From contig NZ_JACYMM010000004.1 in the NCBI RefSeq assembly GCF_020858115.1, forward strand, positions 62,001 to 126,000: a DNA stretch of 64,000 nucleotides. The letters are read 5' to 3'. Shown here one piece after another: positions 18,506-27,687 of this stretch. Made by a program: the position numbers and the translations under genes. The first letter of the stretch is position 1, and each line of letters begins with the position of its first letter. Below the pieces are notes generated by a model. That model did no database searches. It saw nothing but the letters and a program-made list of their open reading frames with translations, and was not told where the DNA came from. This DNA is from Janthinobacterium sp. FW305-129. Lineage in GTDB: Bacteria; Pseudomonadota; Gammaproteobacteria; Burkholderiales; Burkholderiaceae_D.

Positions 18506-18526
18506 TTTTCCTTGAGACAAAAAAAA

Positions 18527-18554
18527 GGCCGGGCATGCAGCCCGGCCATTTTTT
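18527..18554. terminator. Bidirectional terminator between the kinase and Crp/Fnr genes
   Basis: The perfect 8-bp stem GGCCGGGC/GCCCGGCC with loop ATGCA is preceded by a run of A and followed by T residues at 18549-18554. It can therefore terminate both convergent genes. Confidence 0.9.
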
Positions 18555-18569
18555 ATTTATCTTGCCTGA

Positions 18570-19379
18570 TCAGCAGCGTGAAACGTCGCGCAGCAAGCGG
18601 TCATATTCCGTCTTGGCAACTTTATAGCACTCGCCCGCATAGCATTCCAGGCCGGCGCGGTCCAGCACCGTGATATTGCCGCGGCGGTAATGAATCAAGC
18701 CTTCTTCCTGCAGCTTGCCGGCGGCGGCCGTGATGCTTTCGCGGCGCACGCCCAGCATGATGGAGATCAGCTCTTGCGTGACTTTCAATTCGTTCGATGG
18801 CGAACGGTCCAGGCGGTCCAGCAGCCAGCGGCACAGCTTTTGCTCGATCGAGCTGTGGCGGCCGCCGACGGCGTTCTGCGCCATTTGCGCAAACAGGGCG
18901 TTGGTGTAGCGCATCAGCAGCTGGGGCAGGGCGCCGCCCTGGTTGAAGGCGTCGCGCAAGCTCTGCGTTTTGAGGCGGTAGCCGTAGCCGGCGCTTTGCA
19001 CGACAGCCGTGCACATGGCGCGCTCGCCAGCCAGCAGCGAGGCACCGGCCACGCCTTCATGGCCGACGACGGCGATTTCCGTCGTGGCGCCGTCTTCCAT
19101 GACATACAGCAGGGAAATGATGGCGGTGGTGGGGAAATAGCTGTATTCCAGGTTATTGCCGTAGGCATACAGTTCCTTGCCGAAAGGCAGTTCCACCAGT
19201 TCCAGGTCTTCGAACAGCGATTCGAGCGCGGCGCGCGGCAGGGCGGCCAGCAATTCATTCTGTTGGGCACTGCTGAGGCTGACCCGCGACGCAAGCTTGA
19301 TTTCCCGTCCGGCCGCCGGCATGGCGCGCGGCAGCAACTGGCTTTTCTGGACCGGGGTGCTAAGTTGAGTATGGTTCAT
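18570..19379 (-). CDS. Crp/Fnr-family transcriptional regulator
   Basis: A 269-residue regulator. An N-terminal extension of about 40 residues precedes a cyclic-nucleotide-binding-like beta-roll (ELPFGKELYAYG, then a VVGHEGVAG turn) and a C-terminal winged helix (VTQELISIMLGVRRESITAA). The FNR-type cysteine cluster is absent, and the cAMP-binding residues of Crp are not conserved, so the effector is unknown. GAGGAAA precedes the ATG. The intergenic region upstream contains a 9-bp inverted repeat that may be an operator. Confidence 0.9.
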   Translation of the reverse strand: MNHTQLSTPVQKSQLLPRAMPAAGREIKLASRVSLSSAQQNELLAALPRAALESLFEDLELVELPFGKELYAYGNNLEYSYFPTTAIISLLYVMEDGATTEIAVVGHEGVAGASLLAGERAMCTAVVQSAGYGYRLKTQSLRDAFNQGGALPQLLMRYTNALFAQMAQNAVGGRHSSIEQKLCRWLLDRLDRSPSNELKVTQELISIMLGVRRESITAAAGKLQEEGLIHYRRGNITVLDRAGLECYAGECYKVAKTEYDRLLRDVSRC

Positions 19380-19441
19380 GGTATTTCCTCACAGGCTTTT
19401 TACATCGGAGTGCGATTGCCGCGTTGCCGGTCGAAGAAGCG

Positions 19442-19471
19442 GCTGTCTCCATTTGGTGACAGCGTTTTTTT
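19442..19471 (+). terminator. Plus-strand terminator-like hairpin upstream of the Crp/Fnr gene
   Basis: GCTGTC-T-CC and GG-T-GACAGC pair around an ATTT loop and are followed by seven T residues at 19465-19471. No plus-strand gene ends here. It could end an antisense or small RNA, or it could insulate the divergent region. Confidence 0.5.
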
Positions 19472-19518
19472 CGACCGCGCGGTGCAGATCGCGATGTAGC
19501 TACTTTAAAAGCTTATGT

Positions 19519-19551
19519 AAGTGGCGAACATAAGATTAGCAGTCGCCACTT
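19519..19551. repeat. Inverted repeat in the Crp/Fnr-chemoreceptor spacer
   Basis: AAGTGGCGA (19519-19527) and TCGCCACTT (19543-19551) are perfect 9-bp arms around a 15-base loop. A second pair, CTTATG (19512-19517) and CATAAG (19529-19534), is interleaved. The region precedes the Crp/Fnr gene and follows the end of the chemoreceptor gene on the same strand, so it may be an operator or a readthrough hairpin. Confidence 0.6.
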
Positions 19552-19605
19552 TGTAGTCTCATTTGAGGCGAAATTGTAGTCCTTGTCCTACGTGCACACT
19601 TTTGA

Positions 19606-21663
19606 CTAGCTAGCCTTGCGCCGTTCTGCGCGATTTTGTGATATGACGCGCGGCTTGTTGGCGCTCCACAGGCCGGCTGGACGCACGCTGGGCAAGCCGT
19701 CGCGCACGGTCGCCGCGGGTGCCTGGCGCGTGGCTGGCGCCTCGTGTTCGCCCAGGCGGAAGCGGCTGACGGCCTGCGTCAGCGCCTCGCCTTCCTGGTG
19801 CAGGCGCTGCGAACCGGTGCGCGCCTCGTCGACCAGGCCCGCGTTCTGGCGCGTCATGTCGTCGATCTGCGCCAGCGCCTGGTTGATGCGGGCGATCTCG
19901 CCATTCTGCTCGGCACCGGCGCTGCTGATGCGTCCGATCACCACGGCAACTTGCTGCACGGCATCGACGACTTGCCGCATGGTGCTGCCCGCGGCATTGA
20001 CCAGGTCGCCGCCCGCATCGACGGTGGCGACGGAATCGCCGATCAGGCGCTTGATTTCCAGCGCCGCCTCGTTCGAGCGCTGCGCCAGGCTGCGCACCTC
20101 GGCCGCGACGACGGCAAAGCCGCGCCCTTGCTCGCCCGCGCGCGCCGCTTCCACGGCCGCGTTCAGGGCCAGGATATTCGTCTGGAAGGCGATGCCGTTG
20201 ATGACGCCGATGATGTCGACGATCTTGTGCGAGCTGGCCTTGATCGAGGCCATGGTCTCGACCACGGCGCCCACGGTGTGCCCGCCGCGCAGGGCCACGT
20301 CGGCCGCCGTCGCCACTAGGGTGCGGCCCTGTCCTACGTGGGCTTCGTTGCGGCCCACGGTGGCCGTCAGCTCGCGCATCGAGTCCACGGTGGCCCCCAG
20401 CGCGTCCGCTTGCGTGGCCGTGTGGCCGGACAGGGCCGCGTTGCCCTGGGCGATATCGGCGCCGGCGGCGGCGATGACGGCCGCGCCGCCGCGGATTTCC
20501 TGCACCAGGGTGGCCAGGCCGTGCGTCATGGCGCCGAAGTCGCGCACCAGGTCGCCGATTTCATCGTGCGCCTGCGAGGTGATGCGCTGCGACAGGTCGC
20601 CCGCCGCCGCCGCGCCGACGGCCACGCGCAATTGCGTCACATCGCGCGCGAAGGCGGCATAAAAGCCCGCGCACAGGTAGGCGGCGGCCAGCAGCACCAG
20701 CAGCATGGCGGCCAGGATCAGGCCGCGGCGCGCCTCGTCGCGGGCGATGCGCTGCGCCAGCAGGCTGTCCAGGGCCGTGGCGGAGGCGCCGGACAGCGCG
20801 TGCAGGGCGTCGATCGCCTGCATACCGGCCGCGTGGAATTGCGCGCCCGACGTCTGGTCGTAGGAATTCGTCACTTCGTTCTTCGTGCGTTCCAGGAAGG
20901 CGAGAGCTGCCGGCACGGCTTTCAGGGCCGGCTGCAGACTGGCCCGCAATGCCGGCTTGGCGGCGAGGATTTCGTCGTAGCGGGCCGGCAGGCGTTCCAG
21001 TTCGTGGCGCGCGATCAGGGCGTTGGCGTTGACGAGCTGGTCTTCATTCGCTTCGAACAGGCCCGTGTCGATGTAGGCGGCGCCGCGCCCGCCGATGTCG
21101 GACAGGCTCTCGGCCAGGTCGGGCAGGGTGGCGGTAAATACGGCGCTCAGGTGGTTGGCGCCCGCGTCCGGGTCCAGGCTCAGGTGCGAGCGGTCGGCCA
21201 CCAGCTGGCCCAGCTTGGCCGCCTGGCGCAGCAGCGCCGTATGCGCTGCATAGCTGTCGCGCGCCGCGAGGCCCGCCTGGCGGCCCAGCAGCGCTTGCCA
21301 CTGCTTCGTCAGCTCGGCCGCCTGCGGCAGGCCGGCGCCGGCCGGCAGGCGCGCCAGGGCCGCCAGCGCGGCCGTAATGCGCGCATTGACGGCCGTATTG
21401 TCCATGCCCGCCTTGCCGCTCAGGCGCAAGTGCTCGAGGCCGCGCCGCTGCTGCAGCAGGCGCGTGCCTTCCTGCAGCTGGCGCACATAGGCCACGCCCC
21501 GCTGCGCATCCTGCGCCTGGGCCAGCGATTTGCCCAGTTCCGAGATCAGCAGGGTGGTCGCCAGCGCCAGCGGCAGCAGGAAGACCAGGCAGACAAGCAT
21601 GAATTTGGGCAGCAGGCGCAAGCGCTGCATGAGTCGGACGGCGGGGGTGAGGAGCATTTTCAT
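19606..21663 (-). CDS. Methyl-accepting chemotaxis protein
   Basis: A ~685-residue transmembrane chemoreceptor. TM1 is at about 18-41. The periplasmic sensor begins with [20 protein letters not shown], reminiscent of NIT-type nitrate/nitrite sensing domains. TM2 is at about 314-336, followed by a HAMP domain and the signalling helix with the near-invariant hairpin tip [20 protein letters not shown]. The protein ends in a basic tail without the NWETF CheR pentapeptide. The start at 21663 is chosen because the frame upstream is the antisense of prfC. It is divergent from prfC. Confidence 0.95.
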   Translation of the reverse strand: MKMLLTPAVRLMQRLRLLPKFMLVCLVFLLPLALATTLLISELGKSLAQAQDAQRGVAYVRQLQEGTRLLQQRRGLEHLRLSGKAGMDNTAVNARITAALAALARLPAGAGLPQAAELTKQWQALLGRQAGLAARDSYAAHTALLRQAAKLGQLVADRSHLSLDPDAGANHLSAVFTATLPDLAESLSDIGGRGAAYIDTGLFEANEDQLVNANALIARHELERLPARYDEILAAKPALRASLQPALKAVPAALAFLERTKNEVTNSYDQTSGAQFHAAGMQAIDALHALSGASATALDSLLAQRIARDEARRGLILAAMLLVLLAAAYLCAGFYAAFARDVTQLRVAVGAAAAGDLSQRITSQAHDEIGDLVRDFGAMTHGLATLVQEIRGGAAVIAAAGADIAQGNAALSGHTATQADALGATVDSMRELTATVGRNEAHVGQGRTLVATAADVALRGGHTVGAVVETMASIKASSHKIVDIIGVINGIAFQTNILALNAAVEAARAGEQGRGFAVVAAEVRSLAQRSNEAALEIKRLIGDSVATVDAGGDLVNAAGSTMRQVVDAVQQVAVVIGRISSAGAEQNGEIARINQALAQIDDMTRQNAGLVDEARTGSQRLHQEGEALTQAVSRFRLGEHEAPATRQAPAATVRDGLPSVRPAGLWSANKPRVISQNRAERRKAS

Positions 21664-21850
21664 CGGGTTTCCAGGGTAGGGTGACAACATTTCTGCAGTG
21701 CAATGTTGCCTGCGGATTGTGACCCCTTGATGAACTGCGCGGCTGCTTGGCCAATTCGCGCAGCCGATTTTGCCGTTCGCCAGAGTGAAGCAGTTCACAC
21801 GGAAGGCCGATCCTTCTGTAAAATCGAGGGTTTTTTGCGAGGGCCATATT

Positions 21851-23539
21851 ATGGTCACCAATATGGCCAACGAGAACGACATCAACACCCCCGATTCCAC
21901 CGACAGCGCGGACAATGCCGCGGCGCCAGCCAGCAGCAAGGCGCCGGCCGTGATCGCGCGCGAAGTGCAGCGCCGCCGCACCTTCGGCATCATTTCGCAC
22001 CCGGATGCGGGTAAAACCACGCTGACGGAAAAACTGCTGCTGTTCTCGGGCGCGATCCAGATGGCCGGTACCGTCAAGGCACGTAAATCGGGCCGCCACG
22101 CGACGTCGGACTGGATGGAGATCGAGAAGCAGCGCGGCATTTCCGTCGCTTCCTCGGTGATGCAGTTCGAATTCCGCGACCACGTCGTCAACCTGCTCGA
22201 TACCCCGGGCCACCAGGACTTCTCGGAAGATACCTACCGCGTGCTGACGGCCGTCGACTCGGCGCTGATGGTGATCGATGCGGCCAAGGGCGTGGAAGCG
22301 CAGACGATCAAGCTGCTGGCCGTCTGCCGCATGCGCAATACGCCCATCGTCACGTTCATGAACAAGATGGACCGCGAGACGCGCGATCCGCTGGACCTGC
22401 TCGACGAACTCGAATCGGTGCTGAAGATCCAGTGCGCGCCCGTCACCTGGCCTATCGGCATGGGCAAGAACTTCCGCGGCGTGTACCACCTGCTGAACGA
22501 CGAGATCATGCTGTTCAAGGCGGGCGAGGAAAAGGCCGACGGCGCCTTCGAAATCATCAAGGGCATCGACAACCCGCGCCTGCAGGAGATGTTTCCGCTG
22601 GAGATGGATCAATTGCGCATGGAAGTCGAATTGGTGCACGGCGCCTCGAACCCGTTCAACCTGGAGGAATTCCTCTCCGGCGTGCAGACGCCCGTGTTCT
22701 TCGGTTCGGCCATCAACAACTTCGGCGTGCGCGAGATTCTCTCCGCGCTGGTCGACTGGGCGCCGGCGCCGCGCCCGCGCGACGCGACCGTGCGTTCCGT
22801 CGATCCGACCGAGCAGCCATTCACCGGTTTCGTCTTCAAGATCCAGGCGAATATGGACCCGGCCCACCGCGACCGCATCGCCTTCCTGCGCGTGTGCTCG
22901 GGACGTTTCGAGCGCGGCATGAAGGTCAAGCACTTGCGCCTGGGGCGCGAGATCAAGGTGTCGAACGTGGTGACCTTCATGGCTTCCTCGCGCGAACAGG
23001 TGGAAGAAGCGTACGCTGGCGACATCATCGGCTTGCCGAACCATGGCAACATGCAGATCGGCGACAGTTTTTCCGAAGGCGAGATGCTGACGTTTACGGG
23101 CATTCCGTACTTCGCGCCCGACTTCTTCCGCTCAGTGCGCATCCGTAATCCCTTGAAAATCAAGCAGTTGCACAAGGGCTTGCAGCAACTGGGCGAAGAG
23201 GGCGCGGTACAGGTCTTCAAGCCGGTGCAGGGCGGCGAACTGGTACTGGGCGCCGTCGGCGTGCTGCAGTTCGAAGTGGTGGCCAGCCGTTTGCTCAACG
23301 AATACGGCGTCGACGCCGTGTTCGAAGGCACCAGCATCAGCAGCGCGCGCTGGGTCAGCTGCGACGACAAGCGCATCCTGCAGGATTTCGAAAACGCGCT
23401 GGGCCACAACGTGGCCTACGATGCGGCCGGCAACATGGCCTACCTGGCGACATCCGGCGTGAACCTGCGTTTGACGGAAGAGCGCTGGCCGAAGCTGACG
23501 TTCCACGCCACGCGCGAGCATTCGGCCAAGCTGGCTTGA
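21851..23539 (+). CDS. prfC: Peptide chain release factor 3
   Basis: A 562-residue translational GTPase that recycles RF1 and RF2 from the ribosome. The G domain has the P-loop [12 protein letters not shown], switch [16 protein letters not shown] and specificity motif NKMD. Beta-barrel domains II and III follow, with the characteristic C-terminal [18 protein letters not shown] lies 7 bases before the ATG at 21851; an ATG four codons later is an alternative. An Ala/Asp-rich N-terminal extension of about 30 residues precedes the G domain compared with E. coli (529). The gene ends at a strong terminator. Confidence 0.97.
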   Translation: MVTNMANENDINTPDSTDSADNAAAPASSKAPAVIAREVQRRRTFGIISHPDAGKTTLTEKLLLFSGAIQMAGTVKARKSGRHATSDWMEIEKQRGISVASSVMQFEFRDHVVNLLDTPGHQDFSEDTYRVLTAVDSALMVIDAAKGVEAQTIKLLAVCRMRNTPIVTFMNKMDRETRDPLDLLDELESVLKIQCAPVTWPIGMGKNFRGVYHLLNDEIMLFKAGEEKADGAFEIIKGIDNPRLQEMFPLEMDQLRMEVELVHGASNPFNLEEFLSGVQTPVFFGSAINNFGVREILSALVDWAPAPRPRDATVRSVDPTEQPFTGFVFKIQANMDPAHRDRIAFLRVCSGRFERGMKVKHLRLGREIKVSNVVTFMASSREQVEEAYAGDIIGLPNHGNMQIGDSFSEGEMLTFTGIPYFAPDFFRSVRIRNPLKIKQLHKGLQQLGEEGAVQVFKPVQGGELVLGAVGVLQFEVVASRLLNEYGVDAVFEGTSISSARWVSCDDKRILQDFENALGHNVAYDAAGNMAYLATSGVNLRLTEERWPKLTFHATREHSAKLA

Positions 23540-23560
23540 TGAATATCAAGTAGGTGACAG

Positions 23561-23590
23561 GGGCAGAACCAGCGGTTCTGCCCTTTTTTT
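23561..23590 (+). terminator. Intrinsic terminator of prfC
   Basis: A perfect 10-bp stem GGGCAGAACC/GGTTCTGCCC with loop AGC is followed by seven T residues. The T tract overlaps the stop codon of the convergent GGDEF-EAL gene. Confidence 0.95.
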
Positions 23591-25481
23591 ACGCCGGCAG
23601 GATCGTGCGCGTGCTCCAGTCGCGCCGCTCCAGCAGCAATGCCGTCAGCTGCGCCGCTGTCATCGGGCGCGCAAAGAAGAAACCCTGCACGTTGTCGCAG
23701 CCGGCCGTTCTCAAAAACTCCACCTGCTGCAGCGTTTCCACGCCTTCGGCCACCACTTTCAGGTGCAGGCTGTGCGCCATGGCGATGATGGCCGTGACGA
23801 TGGCTTCGCCCTCGCCGGGCAGGTCGTGCACGAAGCTGCGGTCGATCTTCAATTGGTCGATCGGCAGGCGTTTTAAATACGACATCGACGAATAGCCGGT
23901 GCCGAAATCGTCGATCGACAGGTGGATGCCCGTTTCCTGCAGGCGCCGCATCAGTTCCACGTTGGCGTGGACGTTGTCCATCAGGACCCCTTCCGTGATT
24001 TCCAGCTCCAGCAAGCCATGCGGCAGCTGCGTTTCATGCAGGATGGCGCGGATATCGTCCATCAGTCCCGGGTCGCGCGCCTGGCAGGCCGACAGGTTGA
24101 CGGCCACGTGTTCCAGCGAATCGAGCAGGCCCGCCTTGCACCAGCTGGCAGCCTGGCGGCAGGCGCTTTGCAGCACCCAGCGTCCCAGGTCGACGATGAT
24201 GCCGCTTTCCTCGGCCACGGGGATGAATTCGGCGGGACTGAGCTGGCCCATTTCGCGGCAGTTCCAGCGTATCAGCGCTTCCACGCCGACGATGCGCCCG
24301 CTGCGCAGGTCGATCTGCGGCTGGTAGTGCAGATACAGTTCCTCGTTCTGCAGCGCGCGGCGCAGGTTCGCTTCCATGCGCAGGCGGCGCTGGGCGCGCA
24401 GCTCCATTTCAGCCTTGAAGACGGCGTAGCGGTTCTTGCCCTGGTGCTTGGCGTGGTACATGGCCGTATCGGCATTGCGCGTCAGGGTGGCCACGTCCTG
24501 CGCATCGAACGGATACAGGCTCACGCCGATGCTGGCGCTGACATACAGCTGGTGGCCTTCGAGGTCGAACGGCGCGGCCAGCACGGCGAGGATCTTGCGT
24601 GCCACGCTGGCCATTTCCGAAGCGTCGTCGGCCGGTTCGACGATGACGACGAATTCATCGCCGCCGATGCGGCAGATGATGTCGGTGCCGCGCAGGATGG
24701 CCACCAGGCGTTCGGAGACGAGCTTGAGCAGCTGGTCGCCGCAGTGGTGGCCCAGGGTGTCGTTGACCACCTTGAAGTTGTCCAGGTCCAGCAGCAGCAG
24801 GCCCACGCTGCTGTCCTGGCGGTCGGCGCGCGCCAGCGCATAGGCCAGGGCGTCGTTGAATTCATGGCGGTTCGGCAGCTGCGTGACGGGATCGACGTGG
24901 GCCAGGTAGTGCAAATGGTTTTCCGCATGCTGGGCGGCGGTGCGCGTGCGGCGCACCATCAGGAACGTCAGGCCGAACGCGCACAGGCAGACCAGCAGGG
25001 TGAAGGCGGCAAATTGCCCCAGGCTGGCGTACAGCGGCGCCAGGCTGGCGCGCAGGTATAGCGCGCCGCCGCCGGGCAAGGCCTTCAGGATGGCGGCGCT
25101 GCCGTCCAGATAATCGGTGTGCATGCCGCTGCGCGGCGCCGCGGGCACTGCATCGCTGCTGCTGCGCGCATAGCGGACAATCGGCGTGCCATAGGCGTTG
25201 TAGAGCAGTGCTTGCCGCAGGTGCGGGGCAGCGGGGAGGGAAGCGAGAAGTTGCTGCGCTGGCAGACGATTGTCCTGGCGCAAGGCCTGGGTGGCGGCGG
25301 GCGCCAGCATGTCGGCCTGGATGCGCAAATCGCGCTGGAAAGATGCCTGGAGGGAAAACAACTGGAAGAGGATCAGCAGCATGCTGGCCATGGCCAGCAT
25401 GGCCGCCGCAGCCAGCAAGTTCAGCCGGGCTATCCGGTCGCCGCGCAACTGCACGGAAGGCAGCATCAAGGGCGCCATCAT
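23589..25481 (-). CDS. Membrane GGDEF-EAL protein (cyclic-di-GMP turnover)
   Basis: A 630-residue inner-membrane protein with two TM helices (about 20-45 and 155-180) flanking a periplasmic domain. The GGDEF domain follows, with intact active-site motif RIGGDEFVV, and then an EAL domain with VEALIRW, the metal-binding DDFGTGYSS block and the catalytic EGVET motif. Both domains look catalytically competent, so net cyclase or phosphodiesterase activity cannot be told. GGAG precedes the first of two tandem ATG codons. It is convergent with prfC. Confidence 0.95.
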   Translation of the reverse strand: MMAPLMLPSVQLRGDRIARLNLLAAAAMLAMASMLLILFQLFSLQASFQRDLRIQADMLAPAATQALRQDNRLPAQQLLASLPAAPHLRQALLYNAYGTPIVRYARSSSDAVPAAPRSGMHTDYLDGSAAILKALPGGGALYLRASLAPLYASLGQFAAFTLLVCLCAFGLTFLMVRRTRTAAQHAENHLHYLAHVDPVTQLPNRHEFNDALAYALARADRQDSSVGLLLLDLDNFKVVNDTLGHHCGDQLLKLVSERLVAILRGTDIICRIGGDEFVVIVEPADDASEMASVARKILAVLAAPFDLEGHQLYVSASIGVSLYPFDAQDVATLTRNADTAMYHAKHQGKNRYAVFKAEMELRAQRRLRMEANLRRALQNEELYLHYQPQIDLRSGRIVGVEALIRWNCREMGQLSPAEFIPVAEESGIIVDLGRWVLQSACRQAASWCKAGLLDSLEHVAVNLSACQARDPGLMDDIRAILHETQLPHGLLELEITEGVLMDNVHANVELMRRLQETGIHLSIDDFGTGYSSMSYLKRLPIDQLKIDRSFVHDLPGEGEAIVTAIIAMAHSLHLKVVAEGVETLQQVEFLRTAGCDNVQGFFFARPMTAAQLTALLLERRDWSTRTILPA

Positions 25482-25935
25482 GACGCTGTCTCCTTCCGGC
25501 CCCGCTTGCCGCCGCCCCGTGTGATCCCGCCTCGCCCTGCCATACTTTACGTTCCAGTCTGATGAAAACCGAAGTGAGCCGGAACTCTCAACGTGTTGCT
25601 AAGTGTTGCTAAGGCCGACATATTGTCATTTTGCCGCGTGAAAGTACAGGGCGCGCGGCAATTTAATGTCCATGCCACACGCCGGTGGCGGCAATGAAGG
25701 CGACAAGATCAGCGGAAAAGGCGGGGCATGTCTTTCTAATAATAATGCAAGCTGAATTTTAATCCTTTTTTTGGCGGCAGGTTTTTTCCCCTAAAAACAT
25801 GCTACCGGTAAACAAAATGTCATGAAGAATAACTTGAGTACCCCCGGCCATCCCGGCGCGGATTAACTTTTTCTCCGTATGGTCCATTGCAAGTCATTGA
25901 TTTTAATAAATTTTAATGAAGAATGCGAGAACGCT
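25482..25935. other. Intergenic region between the GGDEF-EAL gene and the rnk unit
   Basis: No gene is visible in these 454 bases. They contain a perfect tandem 10-base direct repeat, GTGTTGCTAA, at 25593-25612. An AT-rich stretch from about 25735 to 25935 probably carries the promoter of the downstream unit. The two flanking genes diverge, so both promoters should lie here. Confidence 0.5.
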
Positions 25936-26061
25936 ATGGCCTTGCTCCGCGAGTTCGTCCATAATCCGCTGATGATGGACGTTCTGATGCTGTTTATTTT
26001 GTCTGCCGCGGCCAAGCAAGCTGCCGCCAGCAAAACCGGACGTCGCCCTAATGATCAATAG
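25936..26061 (+). CDS. Small membrane-like protein overlapping rnk
   Basis: A 41-residue reading frame with a central hydrophobic segment (MMDVLMLFILSAAAKQAAA) and a basic C-terminal end. The stop overlaps the first codons of the rnk-like gene by 11 bases, and GAGA precedes the ATG, so it may couple translation to rnk. I do not recognise it. It could instead be a chance frame, though the overlap and hydrophobic profile favour a short leader protein. Confidence 0.45.
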   Translation: MALLREFVHNPLMMDVLMLFILSAAAKQAAASKTGRRPNDQ

Positions 26062-26479
26062 TGAGGATATCTTGGAAAAAAAACCAAAAATTATTTTGTC
26101 GTCACAGGACCTGGAACGACTGGAAGCGTTGTTGTATGCCTTGGGCAATAACTTGTCGCCGGACAAGGCCGCCTTGCTCGATGAGCTGGGCCGTGCCGAA
26201 GTGCTCGAGCCGCAGGAGATTCCCCCCACCGTCGTGACGATGAATTCCACCGTGCGCTTCACGGTGGAAAACAAGGAGGAATTCTGCCTGACGCTCGTGT
26301 ATCCGAAGGATGTGGAAGGCCAGGCCGACCGCATTTCCGTGCTGGCGCCCGTCGGCAGCGCGCTGCTGGGCCTGTCCGTGGGCGACAGCATCGCCTGGCC
26401 CATGCCGGGCGGCGTGGTAAAGGTGAAGATCGAGGAAATCGTCTACCAGCCCGAGCGGGCCGGCGAATACCACCGCTGA
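26051..26479 (+). CDS. Rnk/GreA-GreB-type nucleoside diphosphate kinase regulator
   Basis: A 142-residue protein of the Rnk family. These have an N-terminal coiled coil shorter than GreA and a GreA/GreB C-terminal FKBP-like domain that binds RNA polymerase near the secondary channel. The start segment KKPKIILSSQDLERLEALL and the C-terminal LAPVGSALLGLSVGDSIAWP block are characteristic. The ATG at 26051 overlaps the preceding short frame; an in-frame TTG at 26072 with GAGGA 4 bases upstream is an alternative that gives the usual short N terminus. It converges on a ZntB-like gene. Confidence 0.9.
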   Translation: MINSEDILEKKPKIILSSQDLERLEALLYALGNNLSPDKAALLDELGRAEVLEPQEIPPTVVTMNSTVRFTVENKEEFCLTLVYPKDVEGQADRISVLAPVGSALLGLSVGDSIAWPMPGGVVKVKIEEIVYQPERAGEYHR

Positions 26480-26496
26480 GCGCGGCAAGCAGTAAC

Positions 26497-26520
26497 GGCG
26501 GACGGCGCCTGCCGTTCGCC
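26497..26520. terminator. Stem-loop between the convergent rnk and ZntB-like genes
   Basis: GGCGGACGGC and GCCGTTCGCC pair over 10 bp (one G-T) around a GCCT loop. It has no T tract, so its termination activity is uncertain; the position between convergent stops supports it. Confidence 0.45.
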
Positions 26521-26542
26521 TGCCAGGCCGTGTTTCCAATAG

Positions 26543-27571
26543 TCAACTATTGCGTTGCACGCGCACCACCAGCCATCCCGCCACGACGGTAAATGTGACG
26601 ATGATGGCGACGATGATCCAGAAGCCCTGCGGGTGCTGGGCCAGCGGAATTCCCCCCACATTCATGCCCAGCATGCCCGCGATGATGTTGATCGGCAAGG
26701 CCAGCACGGTGACGATGGTCAGCACGAACAGGCTGCGGCTGTTTTCCTCGTTGACGCTGGCGGCGATCTCTTCCTGCAGCAGCTTGATGCGTTCCTGCAG
26801 CGAGGACATATCGCTGAGCACCACGGAAAATTCCTCCGTCGACTGGCGCAATTCCAGGCTGTCCAGCTCCGACACCCATGCGGGCGGGCGCTGCAGCAGG
26901 CGGAACAGGGCTGCCGGTTCCGGCGCCAGCAGGCGCTGCAATCGCACCAGCACGCGCCGCATGCCGCCCAGGTCTGCGCGTTTCGGCACCAGGCGTCCGG
27001 CCAGCAAGTGGTCCTCGATATCGTCGACCCGCGCCACGGCATCGCGCACGATGTTGACCAGCACGTCGGCCTGGTCGCGCAGCAGGTGGATCAGCAGTTC
27101 CACCGACGAGCGGATCGGCTCGTGGTTCTTGATGACGGCCTGGCGCAGGCGCTCGATCGACTGCAGCGGGGCGCGGCGCGCCGTGATGACGAGGTTTTGC
27201 GCCACGCTGGCCCACATGGTGGAAATGTCGGACGCCTCGAACGAGAAATTGTGCACCACATCGTTGACCACGGCGATCAGGGTGTTTTCCGCCTGTTCGA
27301 TGCGCGTCGAGCGCGAGCCCTGGTGCAGGGTTTCATAGAATTCACCGGCCAGTTGCGTATGCGCCATCAGCCATTTTTCGCTGGCCGCATGCGATAGATT
27401 AAAGTGCAGCCAGACGAATTCCTGCGCCGGCCGCGCCGCGCCGTCGGCCAGCCAGGCCAGTGCGGCCGTCGAGTCGAGCGCCAGCGGCTGCGCTTCGCGG
27501 CCAAACAGGAAGCCCCAGACCAGGCCCGAGGTGTCCGAGCCGTAGGTAAAACCGGCAGTTTCCATCGCCAT
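26543..27571 (-). CDS. CorA-family zinc/magnesium transporter (ZntB-like)
   Basis: A 342-residue protein of the CorA superfamily: a large cytosolic N-terminal funnel domain, a long helix and two C-terminal TM helices. The pore motif at the end of TM1 reads GMNVGGIPLAQHPQGF; the GGIP form is typical of ZntB rather than CorA, which has GMNF. Zinc transport driven by protons is therefore more likely than magnesium uptake, but this is family inference. The second ATG, at 27565, is an equally possible start. The gene stands alone. Confidence 0.9.
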   Translation of the reverse strand: MAMETAGFTYGSDTSGLVWGFLFGREAQPLALDSTAALAWLADGAARPAQEFVWLHFNLSHAASEKWLMAHTQLAGEFYETLHQGSRSTRIEQAENTLIAVVNDVVHNFSFEASDISTMWASVAQNLVITARRAPLQSIERLRQAVIKNHEPIRSSVELLIHLLRDQADVLVNIVRDAVARVDDIEDHLLAGRLVPKRADLGGMRRVLVRLQRLLAPEPAALFRLLQRPPAWVSELDSLELRQSTEEFSVVLSDMSSLQERIKLLQEEIAASVNEENSRSLFVLTIVTVLALPINIIAGMLGMNVGGIPLAQHPQGFWIIVAIIVTFTVVAGWLVVRVQRNS

Positions 27572-27641
27572 CGTGAATCTTTCTCGCGCAGTGTGATTGT
27601 TCGTCGCGCGATTTTAATGGACGGATATGTCGGGAGAATGA

Positions 27642-27667
27642 CAAGGCCACCGCGATGGGTGGCCTTG
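27642..27667 (-). terminator. Hairpin downstream of the YXWGXW-repeat gene
   Basis: A perfect 10-bp stem CAAGGCCACC/GGTGGCCTTG encloses a 6-base loop and lies 21 bases past the stop of the YXWGXW gene on the minus strand. It is followed by TGTCATT rather than a clean T tract, so termination is probable but not certain. Confidence 0.5.
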
Positions 27668-27687
27668 GCGGGGACTACAGTCGAGTA

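Noticed and set aside
19606-22191. Chemoreceptor gene starting at 22191
   Set aside because: The first ~175 residues would be the antisense of prfC and the intergenic region; the proper start with TM1 is at 21663.
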